This document shows positions 1-8,966 of a stretch of DNA of 64,000 nt, in pieces. Where the stretch lies: positions 34,940 to 98,939 of the forward strand of contig CAIVKC010000036.1 of NCBI GenBank assembly GCA_903906365.1, read 5' to 3'. The stretch comes from an uncultured Bacteroidota bacterium (GTDB lineage: Bacteria > Bacteroidota > Bacteroidia > Chitinophagales > Chitinophagaceae). Position 1 is the first letter of the stretch. Every line of letters begins with the position of its first letter. The translations under genes and the position numbers were made by a program. The notes beneath the pieces are model-generated. The model made no database searches. It was not told the DNA's origin and was given only the letters and a program-made list of their open reading frames with translations.

Positions 1-623
1 TCGAAGACCTCCCGGATCAGATCCTGGATCACGAAATTTTGTTTGTAGAGCAGCTGTTCGCCGCGCTCCAGCCGGGAGATCTCGTCTAGGTCATTCATCA
101 GGTTGACCAGCCGGTCCACATTCTTGGACGTATTTTCCAGGAATTTCTTACTGACCACCGGGTCCTCCATGGCACCCCCCAGCAGGGTATCGATATAGCC
201 CTGTATGGAAAAGATGGGTGTTTTGAATTCGTGGGCCAGGTTTTGCAGGAACTCCTTGCGATAGGCCTCGTTCCTTTTGAGGACTTCAATTTCCTCATTT
301 CTTTTCTCCCCCCATTTTTCCACATCCTCCCTCACCTCATCGATACTTTTCTGGGGGAGTATGTATTTGAAATATACTTCTTCTTTTTTGGTGGCCTTGG
401 TCTGGTGAATGAGTTTATAGATCAGTTTGATCTTCCGGTAGATGAACCTTTCCAGGGTAAACAGGATCAGGGCGTAGCTGATGGCAAAGGTGACCAGCCA
501 GGAACAAAGGCTGACCAGCCAGCTGCCCGTCAAAATAAAGGCCCCCAGGAAGACCGGGACCGACAGCACGGCCGCCGTGGAGGCTGACAATTGTTTGGGT
601 GATAGGCTTTTGGTCGAAAACAT
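1..623 (-). CDS. Sensor histidine kinase, PhoR-like (3' part missing)
   Basis: N-terminal 207 residues of a two-component sensor kinase; the gene runs off the left edge of the window, so the C-terminal ATPase domain is not visible. Two hydrophobic segments lie near residues 12-50 (AAVLSVPVFLGAFILTGSWL and the stretch after it), followed by a charged linker. The HisKA phospho-acceptor box reads NLAHEFKTPIFSIQGY, so autophosphorylation should occur on the His of HEFKTP. There is no room for a large periplasmic sensor domain; input may come through the membrane or a partner. It lies about 100 bp downstream of the response regulator on the same strand, which suggests a cognate pair transcribed regulator first. 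Start chosen at the ATG preceding FSTKSLSP. Confidence 0.85.
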   Translation of the reverse strand, partial: MFSTKSLSPKQLSASTAAVLSVPVFLGAFILTGSWLVSLCSWLVTFAISYALILFTLERFIYRKIKLIYKLIHQTKATKKEEVYFKYILPQKSIDEVREDVEKWGEKRNEEIEVLKRNEAYRKEFLQNLAHEFKTPIFSIQGYIDTLLGGAMEDPVVSKKFLENTSKNVDRLVNLMNDLDEISRLERGEQLLYKQNFVIQDLIREVF

Positions 624-724
624 GGTTTATATCGGAGCTGCGCTGCAGGTTTGGAATAATATGTAAGGCAAGTTCCGTCTTTTTGGAAGAAACTCAAAGG
701 GCAAAAAGGGGCAGCCCCCGGGGC

Positions 725-1405
725 TTACAAATCAAACTTATAACCCACCCCCTTGATGGTGGTGATACAATCCAGGTCGAGTTTCTGACGGACCTTGCGT
801 ATATGCACATCGATGGTGCGGTCTCCGACAATTACATCGTTGCCCCAGACCTGGTTGAGGATTTCGTTTCTTAAAAAGACCCGGCCGGGGCGGGAGGCCA
901 GCAGGTACAGGAGCTCAAATTCCTTTTTGGCCAGGGTTATATCCTTGTCATTGACGGTGACCTCAAATTTATCGGGGTCAATGGTGAGGTTCTCGATTCT
1001 GAGGGCCTTGCCTTCCGGCTCCTTACTGGTCCGGCGGAACAGGGCGTTGACCCGGCTGATCAGGACCTTGGGGCTGATGGGCTTGGTGACATAATCGTCG
1101 GCACCCATTTCAAGTCCCTTGATGTGGTTGGTTTCATCATTGAGGGCGGTCAGAAATATGATGAGTGTATCCTTAAATGCCTGCTGCGACCGAAGGACTT
1201 CACAGACCTCAATACCGCTTTTTTTAGGCATCATGATATCCAGGATGATCAGGTCCGGCCGCATGGATTTTGCCTTCACCAGGGCCTCATCCCCGTCCTT
1301 TGCCGTGGCCACTTCATATCCTTCTTTGACCAGGTTGTACTGGATGATCTCAAGAATATCCGGTTCATCGTCTGCGATCAATATTTTTTTGCCCTTGGAC
1401 TCCAT
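725..1405 (-). CDS. OmpR/PhoB-family response regulator
   Basis: 226-residue two-domain transcription factor. The receiver domain (about 1-120) shows the acidic pair D12/D13, phospho-acceptor D56 in LIILDIMMP, T86 and K108, so it should be phosphorylated by the downstream kinase. The C-terminal winged-helix domain (about 130-226) ends in the usual RTIDVHIRKVRQKL recognition-helix region and GVGYKFDL. Length is normal for the family. It is the first gene of an apparent regulator-kinase operon; a perfect TAnnTTTG -7 box lies about 19 bp upstream. The targets cannot be read from the sequence. Proteins like this in Bacteroidetes are often annotated RprY or PhoB, but nothing here separates these. 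Confidence 0.92.
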   Translation of the reverse strand: MESKGKKILIADDEPDILEIIQYNLVKEGYEVATAKDGDEALVKAKSMRPDLIILDIMMPKKSGIEVCEVLRSQQAFKDTLIIFLTALNDETNHIKGLEMGADDYVTKPISPKVLISRVNALFRRTSKEPEGKALRIENLTIDPDKFEVTVNDKDITLAKKEFELLYLLASRPGRVFLRNEILNQVWGNDVIVGDRTIDVHIRKVRQKLDLDCITTIKGVGYKFDL

Positions 1406-1423
1406 ATGTCAAAAAAATTTATG

Positions 1424-1431
1424 CAAACCTA
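1424..1431 (-). promoter_or_regulatory. Bacteroidetes -7 box for the response regulator operon
   Basis: On the minus strand this reads TAGGTTTG, an exact match to the Bacteroidetes primary sigma -7 consensus TAnnTTTG. It lies about 19 nt before the ATG at 1405, which would give a leader of roughly 14 nt. No clear TTG -33 element is visible. Confidence 0.45.
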
Positions 1432-1644
1432 CTGGAAATTAAGCGTTGCGCTGGTTTGAGGCAGCCGAGTTCACAATTTCTTAATATAAAAATAACCTCA
1501 TATAATCAATAAGGGTCGGTTTATTTTTCAGCAAATAGCCCCCTAAAACGGGGAGTTAACAGGGGAGTTTTAAATTCTTGCTCCAGTTGGCTGATAAACA
1601 ACACATATAGCCGTTTTTTACGTTAATACAACCTGAAATGGTAG

Positions 1645-1652
1645 TATTTTTG
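1645..1652 (+). promoter_or_regulatory. Bacteroidetes -7 box upstream of the 738-residue secreted protein
   Basis: TATTTTTG matches the TAnnTTTG consensus exactly and lies 33 nt before the ATG at 1685. The predicted leader is about 28 nt. The -33 region has only a weak TTAA match. Confidence 0.4.
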
Positions 1653-1684
1653 TTTTTCATGGCCCCTATGGCACCATCAATCTT

Positions 1685-3901
1685 ATGAAACAATTCGCTT
1701 GGATCCTTTTTATCACCGGTTCACTGGCAGTTCCCGCCCAGAAATCGGCTGCCCAAAGCGCACCCTATTCCTATAAGGTGTCCCAGGACAGGCTGCTCTT
1801 CCACGACGATGTGGACCGGGAGCAGAAACGCCTGCTGGCCATAGGTGGCAGGCCCGGCGATATCATCCAGGTTTCCAGGGACCCGGATATCAACCTGGCG
1901 GTGACCGATGCCCTCATCAGGCGGGTGGACGCCTTGCAGCAGAACATCGAAGTGGATTCCTCCCTGAACACCAATCTCAAGAAACGATACCTTCGGGGGC
2001 TGGATTTTTTACTCAGCGGTTACCTCCATCATTACGGCACCAAGGATTTTCCCGCTACCATGGCCCCGGAACTGGTACAGGCCTTTGAAAATGCCATGAA
2101 ACTCGATGAGAAGAGCCAAAGCATAGAACCGGTGATTGAATCAAGCAGCTACGGCACGGGCAAAATACTCATGGATTGTTTTTTGCTGCCCTATGAAAAT
2201 GCAGGTATCGGGCCTTCCCGGCTGATCCTGCTGCGTAAATACGGCCTGCTGCATCCTTCCGAAATACTCGACCTGCTCAAAAAAAACCCGGATGTCCCCT
2301 TTGCCGACAGCCTCATTGTTGTGGCGGGGCACCATAATATCCGGCAGCTCTATGATTATGCCGCCGCCAGCAACAGCCTGGGCATGCGCATTCGCGGCAG
2401 CCGCGACACCCTGGTCCACACGGTGGCCAGGATGGCCGCCTCCAGGAGCGGGCAGCTCTATTTCCCCTTTTTGGACAATCTGCTGAAAGGAAAGATCACC
2501 ATGGAGGAAATCGACCGGGTCAAAGAAGATGACCTGAACTATTTCCGGCTGCTGGTCAGGACCCGGATCGATTATGCTGCCAGGATGCTCCCACCGTTGC
2601 GGGATACGGCCCTGGAAATGGATGCCCTCAAACAAATGCTCTCCAAGAAGGGAAAGGATATCTTCGTCAACCAGATCAATGCACTCCATACCCAGGAAAA
2701 CCCGGCCATCCGCTTCCGGGTCCTGGACCCGCTGACCCCGGAGGAATTATACTACCTGGTGGTGTTGAGCGAGGACGAAATATATACTTCCAGCTACCTG
2801 GGGGTCTATGAACGGATCTTTCAGCGCATGGCCAACCCCCGGGGGGACAGCCTGATCATGCGGGTACACGGGGATTATTTCCGCAAATTCATCAAAATGG
2901 CTGCGGCCTACAACAAACTGGACCATTTCCTGGCCTCCATGGATAAGGACCATGCCAACGCGGTCATGTGGTACTTTGTCTATGGCCTGGAAAAAGCGGG
3001 CGAAGAGGAGGCCGTGGATGTGGCCGATTCCTACAGCAGCATTTTTGAAAAAAATCCAGGTCTGGCAGCCTATGTGCTCCGCGTGGTCAAATGGAACCAG
3101 GAAAAGAACCTGGCTGCCGATAATAAACGGGGAACCATCATTTACAGCCTGCTGCGTACCCTGTTCGAGTCGGCCGATACCTCCCAGAAAGTGGACCTGT
3201 CCTCCAGCCTGGGCATTCCTCCGATCTATTCGGTGGGCCACAAATCCCTGCAGGATAAAGACGGCAAAGTCATCGAACAGGTGTTTTTTTACGGAGACCA
3301 GGATAAGGACGGACAAAACTCATTTGCCGATTATATGGCCCTTTTCCGGGGCAAAGCCGAATGGAAGATCACGGAAAACCCCGAATGGGTCACCATTACC
3401 TCCACCCGGGGCAAACCCGTATGGATCTTTGCCAACAAACCCCTCTACGGGGAGGATGATCCGGATGCCAGGGCCCAGAGCCATTTGAGCGATTACCTCT
3501 TCGATCACCACCTCAAGCCAACGATCATCATCCACCGCGGCCATAGTTACCATGTTCGCTATACCATCGGACAGATGCCCGCCAGCGCGCACATCGTGGT
3601 ACTGGGTTCCTGCGGTGGCTACAATAACCTCAGCGAAGTGCTTAAAATCAGTGAGGACGCCCATATCATATCTTCCAAGCAGGTAGGCACCAAAACCGTG
3701 AATGAGCCCATCCTGCAGGCCATCAATAATGCGCTGCTGTCGGGTAAGGACATCGACTGGCTCAGCATGTGGAAGGAGCTTGGCGCCCGGTTTAAAAATG
3801 ATGCCGCTGCCAAAGAAAAGTTCGACGATTATATTCCGCCCTTCAAGAACCTGGGAGCCATATTCATCAAAGCCTACCGCCGGGCGATGGGTGGCGATTA
3901 G
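1685..3901 (+). CDS. Large secreted protein with possible C-terminal caspase-like (clan CD) domain
   Basis: 738-residue exported protein with a signal peptide (about residues 1-24, ending AQKSAAQS). Most of the protein is an alpha-rich region with no family I recognise. The last 170 residues contain a strand with IIIHRGHSYHVRY (H620), followed 23 residues later by HIVVLGSCGGYNN (C643). A His-Gly/Cys-Gly dyad at the ends of consecutive hydrophobic strands is the signature of caspase-fold peptidases such as gingipain, separase and CHAT. The further sequence ISSKQVGTKTVNEPI resembles the post-catalytic region of such enzymes. The fold and the peptidase activity are inference; it could also be an inactive relative. 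It stands alone in a rightward unit before the ABC exporter, 77 bp away. Confidence 0.6.
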   Translation: MKQFAWILFITGSLAVPAQKSAAQSAPYSYKVSQDRLLFHDDVDREQKRLLAIGGRPGDIIQVSRDPDINLAVTDALIRRVDALQQNIEVDSSLNTNLKKRYLRGLDFLLSGYLHHYGTKDFPATMAPELVQAFENAMKLDEKSQSIEPVIESSSYGTGKILMDCFLLPYENAGIGPSRLILLRKYGLLHPSEILDLLKKNPDVPFADSLIVVAGHHNIRQLYDYAAASNSLGMRIRGSRDTLVHTVARMAASRSGQLYFPFLDNLLKGKITMEEIDRVKEDDLNYFRLLVRTRIDYAARMLPPLRDTALEMDALKQMLSKKGKDIFVNQINALHTQENPAIRFRVLDPLTPEELYYLVVLSEDEIYTSSYLGVYERIFQRMANPRGDSLIMRVHGDYFRKFIKMAAAYNKLDHFLASMDKDHANAVMWYFVYGLEKAGEEEAVDVADSYSSIFEKNPGLAAYVLRVVKWNQEKNLAADNKRGTIIYSLLRTLFESADTSQKVDLSSSLGIPPIYSVGHKSLQDKDGKVIEQVFFYGDQDKDGQNSFADYMALFRGKAEWKITENPEWVTITSTRGKPVWIFANKPLYGEDDPDARAQSHLSDYLFDHHLKPTIIIHRGHSYHVRYTIGQMPASAHIVVLGSCGGYNNLSEVLKISEDAHIISSKQVGTKTVNEPILQAINNALLSGKDIDWLSMWKELGARFKNDAAAKEKFDDYIPPFKNLGAIFIKAYRRAMGGD

Positions 3902-3962
3902 GAGGCTATGGCGCCCCGCTGCGGCTTTGTGTAGGCGGACATCTAAGAAGGGCATCTTCCCC

Positions 3963-3970
3963 TATCTTTG
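3963..3970 (+). promoter_or_regulatory. Bacteroidetes -7 box next to the ABC exporter start
   Basis: TATCTTTG, an exact TAnnTTTG match, ends only 8 nt before the ATG at 3979. A start site 4-7 nt downstream of the box would leave a nearly leaderless mRNA. No Shine-Dalgarno sequence is present between the box and the ATG. Confidence 0.55.
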
Positions 3971-3978
3971 CAGCTCTT

Positions 3979-5808
3979 ATGGCAGAAAAGGGTAAAGGAA
4001 AAAAAATTTTCGATTTCAGTTTGCTCAGGCGGGTGTTTCATTACGCGTCTCCCTACCGGAAGCGCCTGTACTGGTCCATTGCCCTTTCCATCCTGCTGGC
4101 GGTGGTTTCCCCCCTGAGACCCTTTCTCATCCAGTTTGCCGTAAACAATTACATCAAAAAGGGGCTGGGGGCCGACCAGTGGGTGAAGCAGGCCATGGCA
4201 TCCCTGCTGGTCTGGATCACCGTGTTGCAGATCGGCCTGTTGCTGGTGGAAACCGTCGGGCGCTTTTATTTTTCCTTTATCACCGCCTGGCTGGGCCAGA
4301 CCGTCGTAAAGGACCTGCGGGTGGCTGTCTACCAGAAAATACTGGGACTGAACCTTTCGCAGTACGACAAGACCCCGATCGGGACACTGACCACCCGCAC
4401 CATCAATGATATTGAATCCATCAATGATATCTTTTCCGACGGCCTGATCCCCATCATCGCTGATTTGCTTTCCATTATTTCGGTGCTTTTTTGCATGTTC
4501 TACGTGGACTGGCGCCTTACCCTGATTTGCCTGGCTCCTTTCCCGCTGCTGATCGTGGCAACCTATATATTTAAGGAAAGTGTCAACAAATCCTTTATAC
4601 GGGTACGCAATGCGGTCTCCGCCCTCAACGCCTTTGTACAGGAACATATCACGGGAATGCAGATGGTCCAGGCTTTTGCCGCCGAACAGCGGGAGTTTAC
4701 CAAGTTCAAAAAGATCAATAAGGAGCACCGGAACGCAAACATCAACGCTATTTTCGCCTATTCCATTTTTTTCCCCTTCGTGGAAATCATCATGGCGGTG
4801 TCCACCGGCCTGCTGGTCTGGTGGGGCGCCCGCCAGGTGCTGCAGATCCCCGAAGCGGAAGCCAGGGAACTGACCGGCAAGATCATCGCCTTTTTCCTGT
4901 ACCTCAATTTGCTGTTCCGTCCCTTGCGGGTGATTGCCGATAAATTCAATGTGCTCCAAATGGGCATGGTGGCTTCCGAGCGTGTTTTCCGGGTCATGGA
5001 CAACCAGGATTTTATTCACAGCCAGGGAAATTATGCGCCCGAAAAAATAAAAGGGAAATTGGAATTTGACCATGTCTCCTTCGCCTATATCGAAGACCGC
5101 TATGTGCTCAGAGATATTTCTTTTACCGTGCAGCCCGGCCAGACCATCGCCATAGTGGGACATACCGGCAGCGGCAAGACCTCGATCATCAGCCTGCTCA
5201 ACCGGCTCTACCATATCCAGCAGGGGGCCATCCGGGTCGATGATGTCAATGTCAATGATTATCGACTCGACAGCCTCCGAAAAGACATTGGCGTGGTGTT
5301 GCAGGATGTATTCCTTTTTTCCGGTTCGGTGATGGATAATATTACCCTGCGAAATGCAGATATACCCCGCGACAAAGTCATTGAGGCTGCCAAACTCATC
5401 GGCATGCATGAATTCATCATGCGATTGCCCGGGGGCTATGATTACAACGTCATGGAAAGGGGATCTACCCTGTCGCTGGGACAGCGCCAGCTGTTGAGTT
5501 TTATCCGTGCATTGTTATACGACCCTTCCATACTCATCCTGGATGAAGCAACCTCCTCGGTGGATACCGAATCTGAACAGCTCATTCAGGAGGCCATCGA
5601 CAAACTCATTGCAGGAAGGACTTCCATTGTGATCGCCCACCGCCTCTCCACCATCCGAAAAGCGAGCCAGATCATCGTTCTGGACAAAGGTGAAATCAAA
5701 GAAAAGGGCACCCATGAGGAATTGCTTGCCCGGGGCAGCTATTATGCCAGACTCTATGAAATGCAATTCAATAAACTCCCGGCGCCCGAAGCAGCCAGGG
5801 TTTCCTGA
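3979..5808 (+). CDS. ABC exporter, fused membrane and ATPase domains (MsbA/multidrug type)
   Basis: 609-residue half-transporter that should work as a homodimer in the inner membrane, exporting a lipid or drug-like substrate. The transmembrane domain covers about residues 25-330 with six helices. The nucleotide-binding domain has Walker A GHTGSGKT (394-401), Q-loop Q442, signature LSLGQ (498-502; a common variant of LSGGQ), Walker B ILILDE (518-523) and switch H554. Length and layout match type IV exporters. It appears monocistronic, with its own -7 box. In Bacteroidetes this class is often called MsbA-like, but the sequence does not show the substrate. Confidence 0.93.
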   Translation: MAEKGKGKKIFDFSLLRRVFHYASPYRKRLYWSIALSILLAVVSPLRPFLIQFAVNNYIKKGLGADQWVKQAMASLLVWITVLQIGLLLVETVGRFYFSFITAWLGQTVVKDLRVAVYQKILGLNLSQYDKTPIGTLTTRTINDIESINDIFSDGLIPIIADLLSIISVLFCMFYVDWRLTLICLAPFPLLIVATYIFKESVNKSFIRVRNAVSALNAFVQEHITGMQMVQAFAAEQREFTKFKKINKEHRNANINAIFAYSIFFPFVEIIMAVSTGLLVWWGARQVLQIPEAEARELTGKIIAFFLYLNLLFRPLRVIADKFNVLQMGMVASERVFRVMDNQDFIHSQGNYAPEKIKGKLEFDHVSFAYIEDRYVLRDISFTVQPGQTIAIVGHTGSGKTSIISLLNRLYHIQQGAIRVDDVNVNDYRLDSLRKDIGVVLQDVFLFSGSVMDNITLRNADIPRDKVIEAAKLIGMHEFIMRLPGGYDYNVMERGSTLSLGQRQLLSFIRALLYDPSILILDEATSSVDTESEQLIQEAIDKLIAGRTSIVIAHRLSTIRKASQIIVLDKGEIKEKGTHEELLARGSYYARLYEMQFNKLPAPEAARVS

Positions 5809-6175
5809 TCCTTTCCCAGGCCCGCTTCCCGGCTCCATGGGCATTTACCATTTGTAAGGAAGATCCATCACCGTTTTCATTTTTTTATCCAACACTTTCT
5901 GGCAGCAGGCGGCCTGGCAGTACCGGCCCCTTTACCCTGGTTTTACCGGGGGGGTATTGCGCAGATTTTTAGGATCGGGTTCACCCGCGATGGCTGAAGG
6001 AAGGCCAATCATGCCGGCAGGTCCATGAAAGAAAAGACCTGAACTCATCCGGGGGATCAGCCTGGCTTTGTTTTGCCGGGCATTGGTTGGGGGCAGCCTT
6101 ACCCCGATAAAAAAAGCGTCCCGCTAAAAAATCGGGACGCCAATAATTAAAATATGCTTAAGTGAACTGCCGGGT
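5809..6175. other. Intergenic region between convergent genes
   Basis: 367 bp between the ABC exporter and the leftward lipoprotein gene. Apart from the leftward terminator at 6109-6140 I see no gene, repeat or RNA signature. Short reading frames here have no credible starts or protein-like composition. Confidence 0.6.
6109..6140 (-). terminator. Intrinsic terminator of the lipoprotein gene
   Basis: GCGTCCCG (6116-6123) and CGGGACGC (6133-6140) form a perfect 8-bp stem with a 9-nt loop. On the minus strand the stem is followed by seven T residues. It lies 35 bp past the stop codon at 6176. Confidence 0.85.
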
Positions 6176-7084
6176 TTAGGGCAGGGTGACTGATTTGGTG
6201 TAGGTGCCGATCTTAATGGCGGCGAGGCTGTCGCAGGCGCCGCTGCCATAGTCAAAAGTGCCGTTCAGGGTGGTAGTGCCCTTGGTGTATACAAAGGAAA
6301 CTACCCCGGAGACGATGTGTTTACAGGATTCCTGTTTGACCAGGGGGGTGGTGATATTGGCCGTCAGGCTCTGACCCCAGGAATTGGCCAGCATATAATT
6401 GCCCGTAACGCTGAATACATAGGTGCTGAAGTCCAGCGAACCGATGCCGGCCGTCTGGGTGACTGTCTTGGTCCCTGAAAAAGTATAGGAGGAGTCATTG
6501 GGATTGGTGACAGAGCCCCCGGTAACGGCCGTGGTATATTGTATCCCGTTGGTCAGGGAGGAATTATTGGTGATGGTATAAGTGCCCCCCAGTTTATAGC
6601 CATTGACCACATAGTTGGTAAAGGTGGCAGAAATGGTCGCTCCCGGGTTACGGAAACGCTTGCTCAGGTTATAGGTAATGGAACCCGAACGGGTGATGCC
6701 GTCCAGGGACGTACATCCCGAGCCAAAATCCACTACGATCTGCTTGGGATAATTCACGGTATCCAGCGGGGTGACACTGACACTGGCGCAGTAAAAGGCG
6801 CCCAGCCCGGTCGACCCCCCCATGCCATTGGTCTGTGTGCCTCCGGCATGCAGGATTATATTGTTCAGGGAATGGTCCTGGTTGGTCTGGACAGCCACGT
6901 TGAAGGCATCGTCAAAGGCGTTGTCGGAGGCCGCGCTGCTCTCAGAGAGGCTGGCCGCATCCGAGTTGGAACTGCTGGCACCCGTAGCCGATGAGCTGCT
7001 GCTTTTCTTACACGAACTGACCAGTAAGGCCGATGGCAATAGGATCAGGAAGGCGGTTTTTGCAAGGCTGTAACCCGTTTTCAT
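6176..7084 (-). CDS. Serine-rich secreted lipoprotein of unknown function
   Basis: 302 residues when started at the ATG that opens the signal peptide MKTGYSLAKTAFLILLPSALL; a longer frame to 7153 adds 23 non-signal-like residues. The lipobox is LLVSSC followed by KK and a serine-rich tether, typical of Bacteroidetes lipoproteins. The mature part is rich in T, S, G and N and has repeated beta-strand patterns (GSITYNLSKRF, GGTYTITNNSS, GNYMLANSWGQS), suggesting a beta-sandwich or beta-helix. Two cysteine pairs (FYCASV/SGCTS and ESCKH/GACDS) could form disulfides outside the cytoplasm. No family was recognised. It has its own terminator. Confidence 0.75.
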   Translation of the reverse strand: MKTGYSLAKTAFLILLPSALLVSSCKKSSSSSATGASSSNSDAASLSESSAASDNAFDDAFNVAVQTNQDHSLNNIILHAGGTQTNGMGGSTGLGAFYCASVSVTPLDTVNYPKQIVVDFGSGCTSLDGITRSGSITYNLSKRFRNPGATISATFTNYVVNGYKLGGTYTITNNSSLTNGIQYTTAVTGGSVTNPNDSSYTFSGTKTVTQTAGIGSLDFSTYVFSVTGNYMLANSWGQSLTANITTPLVKQESCKHIVSGVVSFVYTKGTTTLNGTFDYGSGACDSLAAIKIGTYTKSVTLP

Positions 7085-7387
7085 ATAATGTTTGGTTGGT
7101 TTTTTACTCTTTTTACCGTTTCCGGCAGCCCTGATAACGGATAAACAGGACAAATATTCTCTCGTTGGGACTAAAAAAAGCCTAAAAACGGCCGCCCCGC
7201 AGGTGGTTCAGCCTGAATTGGAGGGGTTCCCTGCCCCTGGAGCCGGAAGATCCCCCCAATGGGGCCGGTTCCTCCGGGCAGTCAGCCGGTCCCTGCAAAC
7301 CCGGCTTGCATTCCTCTAAAAATGACGTATTACGATTTTATATTTTGCCCCCACCCCCGTATCTTTGCGCCAAATTTCAGGGTAGAT
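7085..7387. other. Divergent intergenic region upstream of the ATP synthase operon
   Basis: 303 bp between the leftward lipoprotein gene and atpB. It holds the atpB -7 box at 7360-7367. The reading frame that extends atpB upstream to 7259 is proline-rich, has no signal character and crosses the promoter, so I treat it as noncoding. Confidence 0.6.
7360..7367 (+). promoter_or_regulatory. Bacteroidetes -7 box of the ATP synthase operon
   Basis: TATCTTTG, an exact TAnnTTTG match, lies 20 nt before the atpB ATG at 7388. It would give a leader of about 15 nt. An AT-rich tract lies about 20-30 nt upstream, but there is no clean TTG -33 element. Confidence 0.55.
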
Positions 7388-8566
7388 ATGTTTACTAATT
7401 GCTCAAAATCTTTGTTGGTAGCGGTTTTCAGCCTTTTTTCGCTCTGCATTTTCAACAGCAGTTTTGCACAGCCGGGTGGGGAAAACAAGGGCGAAAAAAA
7501 AGGGTTCAACGCCAAAGAGATCATATTTGGGCACGTCCTGAACAACCATGATTTTCATTTGCTCGATATCATCGGGGAGGATGGCGAAAAAAAGCCTGTT
7601 TCCCTGCCCCTTCCCGTCATTCTGTATTCCAGCCAGCGCGGTCTGGAAGTTTTTTCTTCTGCCCATTTTCACCACGGGGAGCAGAATTACCGGGATTATA
7701 TGATGCTGACCGATGAAAAGATCGCAGAATTACACCTGAATCCCACCCAGTATAATGCCCAGGACATCGTGGCCCTCGGGGCTGACGGGAAAATCGACCC
7801 TTCCATACGCATCTATGATATCTCCCTGACGCGCAACGTGGTGCAAATGCTGCTGGTCCTCATTGTCTTTACCTGGGTCATGCTCAGCATCGCCAAAAAG
7901 TACCGCTCCGGCCAGGGGGTCAGTTCTGCTCCGAAGGGAGCGCAGAGCCTGCTGGAACCCGTGATCGTATTTGTGCGGGATGAAGTAGCCAAACCCAACC
8001 TGGGGGAGAGCCAGGGAAAATACCTGCCTTTTTTGCTCACCGTATTCTTCTTTATCCTGATCAATAACATCTTTGGCCTGATACCGGGTTCGGCCAATGT
8101 AACGGGCAATATAGCCTTTACGGCCGTATTGGGCATTATCTCCTTTGTGGTCATCCTGTTTAGTTCCAACAAGCATTACTGGCAGCATATTTTCAATCCC
8201 CGCGGCGTACCCTTTGGTGTGAAACTGATCCTGGTGCCAGTGGAGTTCATCAGCGTTTTTATCAAGCCCTTCGCCCTGATCATCCGTCTTTTCGCCAATA
8301 TGGTGGCAGGCCATATCATCATTATCTGCCTGATCTCCCTGATATTCATTTTCGGAAACATGAGCAGCGCGGCAGGCTGGGGAACAGCCCCTTTTTCGCT
8401 GGCTTTCACCATATTTATTTACCTCATTGAGGTATTGGTTGCATTTTTACAGGCTTTTATCTTTACCATGCTGACGGCCGTCTTCATCGGACAGGCCATC
8501 GAAGGTGCCCATGACAGCCATGGGGATGGACATCATGATTTGCCTGATGATGCGGTGATGATTTAA
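7388..8566 (+). CDS. atpB: F-type ATP synthase subunit a
   Basis: Membrane subunit a of the Fo sector, forming the proton half-channels against the c-ring. With this start the protein is 392 residues. It begins with a signal-peptide-like segment (LLVAVFSLFSLCIFNSSFAQ), then about 100 polar residues, then the hydrophobic core; the long N-terminal extension is usual for Bacteroidetes AtpB. The essential channel arginine is R300 in ALIIRLFANMVAGH. Several histidines close the C-terminus. First gene of the operon; an ORF start at 7259 was rejected because it would cross the promoter. 35 bp separate it from atpE. Confidence 0.95.
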   Translation: MFTNCSKSLLVAVFSLFSLCIFNSSFAQPGGENKGEKKGFNAKEIIFGHVLNNHDFHLLDIIGEDGEKKPVSLPLPVILYSSQRGLEVFSSAHFHHGEQNYRDYMMLTDEKIAELHLNPTQYNAQDIVALGADGKIDPSIRIYDISLTRNVVQMLLVLIVFTWVMLSIAKKYRSGQGVSSAPKGAQSLLEPVIVFVRDEVAKPNLGESQGKYLPFLLTVFFFILINNIFGLIPGSANVTGNIAFTAVLGIISFVVILFSSNKHYWQHIFNPRGVPFGVKLILVPVEFISVFIKPFALIIRLFANMVAGHIIIICLISLIFIFGNMSSAAGWGTAPFSLAFTIFIYLIEVLVAFLQAFIFTMLTAVFIGQAIEGAHDSHGDGHHDLPDDAVMI

Positions 8567-8601
8567 AAAACGTTTTTTTTCACTTTAAATACAAAGTCAC
8601 A

Positions 8602-8850
8602 ATGATGGATTTAATGACTGTTCTCCTTAGCACACCTTTAGGCAATGCCGGTGGAGCTGTAGGCGCCGGGCTTGCAGCAGTAGGTGCAGGTATTGGTATT
8701 GGCCAGATTGGTAAGGGTGCGGTAGAAGCTATTGCCCGTCAGCCGGAAGTAGCCAACGACATCAGGGCCAACATGATTCTGACTGCAGCACTCGTAGAAG
8801 GGGCCGCACTCTTTGCAATCATCGTAGGTTTCCTGGCAATGGTATTGTAA
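8602..8850 (+). CDS. atpE: F-type ATP synthase subunit c
   Basis: 82-residue helical-hairpin proteolipid of the rotor ring. Helix 1 carries the glycine-rich GAGIGIGQIG packing motif, the polar loop reads ARQPE, and helix 2 carries the ion-binding carboxylate E66 in AALVEGAALFA. The serine and threonine that usually follow this glutamate in sodium-dependent enzymes are absent (EGA instead of EST), so proton coupling is expected. Two adjacent ATGs are possible starts. A conspicuous hairpin lies in the 116-bp gap before atpF. Confidence 0.96.
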   Translation: MMDLMTVLLSTPLGNAGGAVGAGLAAVGAGIGIGQIGKGAVEAIARQPEVANDIRANMILTAALVEGAALFAIIVGFLAMVL

Positions 8851-8871
8851 GATACCGTTTGCAAAATCACC

Positions 8872-8910
8872 ACTGCATCCAAAGCAAAGGGCGGAGGATG
8901 CAGTTTATTT
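8872..8910 (+). other. Intercistronic RNA hairpin after atpE
   Basis: ACTGCATCC (8872-8880) pairs perfectly with GGATGCAGT (8896-8904) across a 15-nt loop, followed by TTATTT. It has the form of a weak terminator or an mRNA 3'-end stabiliser inside the operon. This could help raise subunit c expression over that of the downstream genes. Confidence 0.5.
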
Positions 8911-8966
8911 AAGGAATCAGGGTCTTTTAGGCCGACCAAAGGACTTCTAACATATCAATTTAGTTT

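Noticed and set aside
3943..5409. A 488-codon open frame antisense to the ABC exporter
   Set aside because: It mirrors the codon structure of the real gene on the other strand, is rich in H, Q, G and D in no domain-like order, has no signal or motif, and the plus-strand gene is unmistakable.
7259..7387. Extended N-terminus of AtpB
   Set aside because: The extra 43 residues are proline-rich and cross the -7 box at 7360; the ATG at 7388 begins a signal-like segment.
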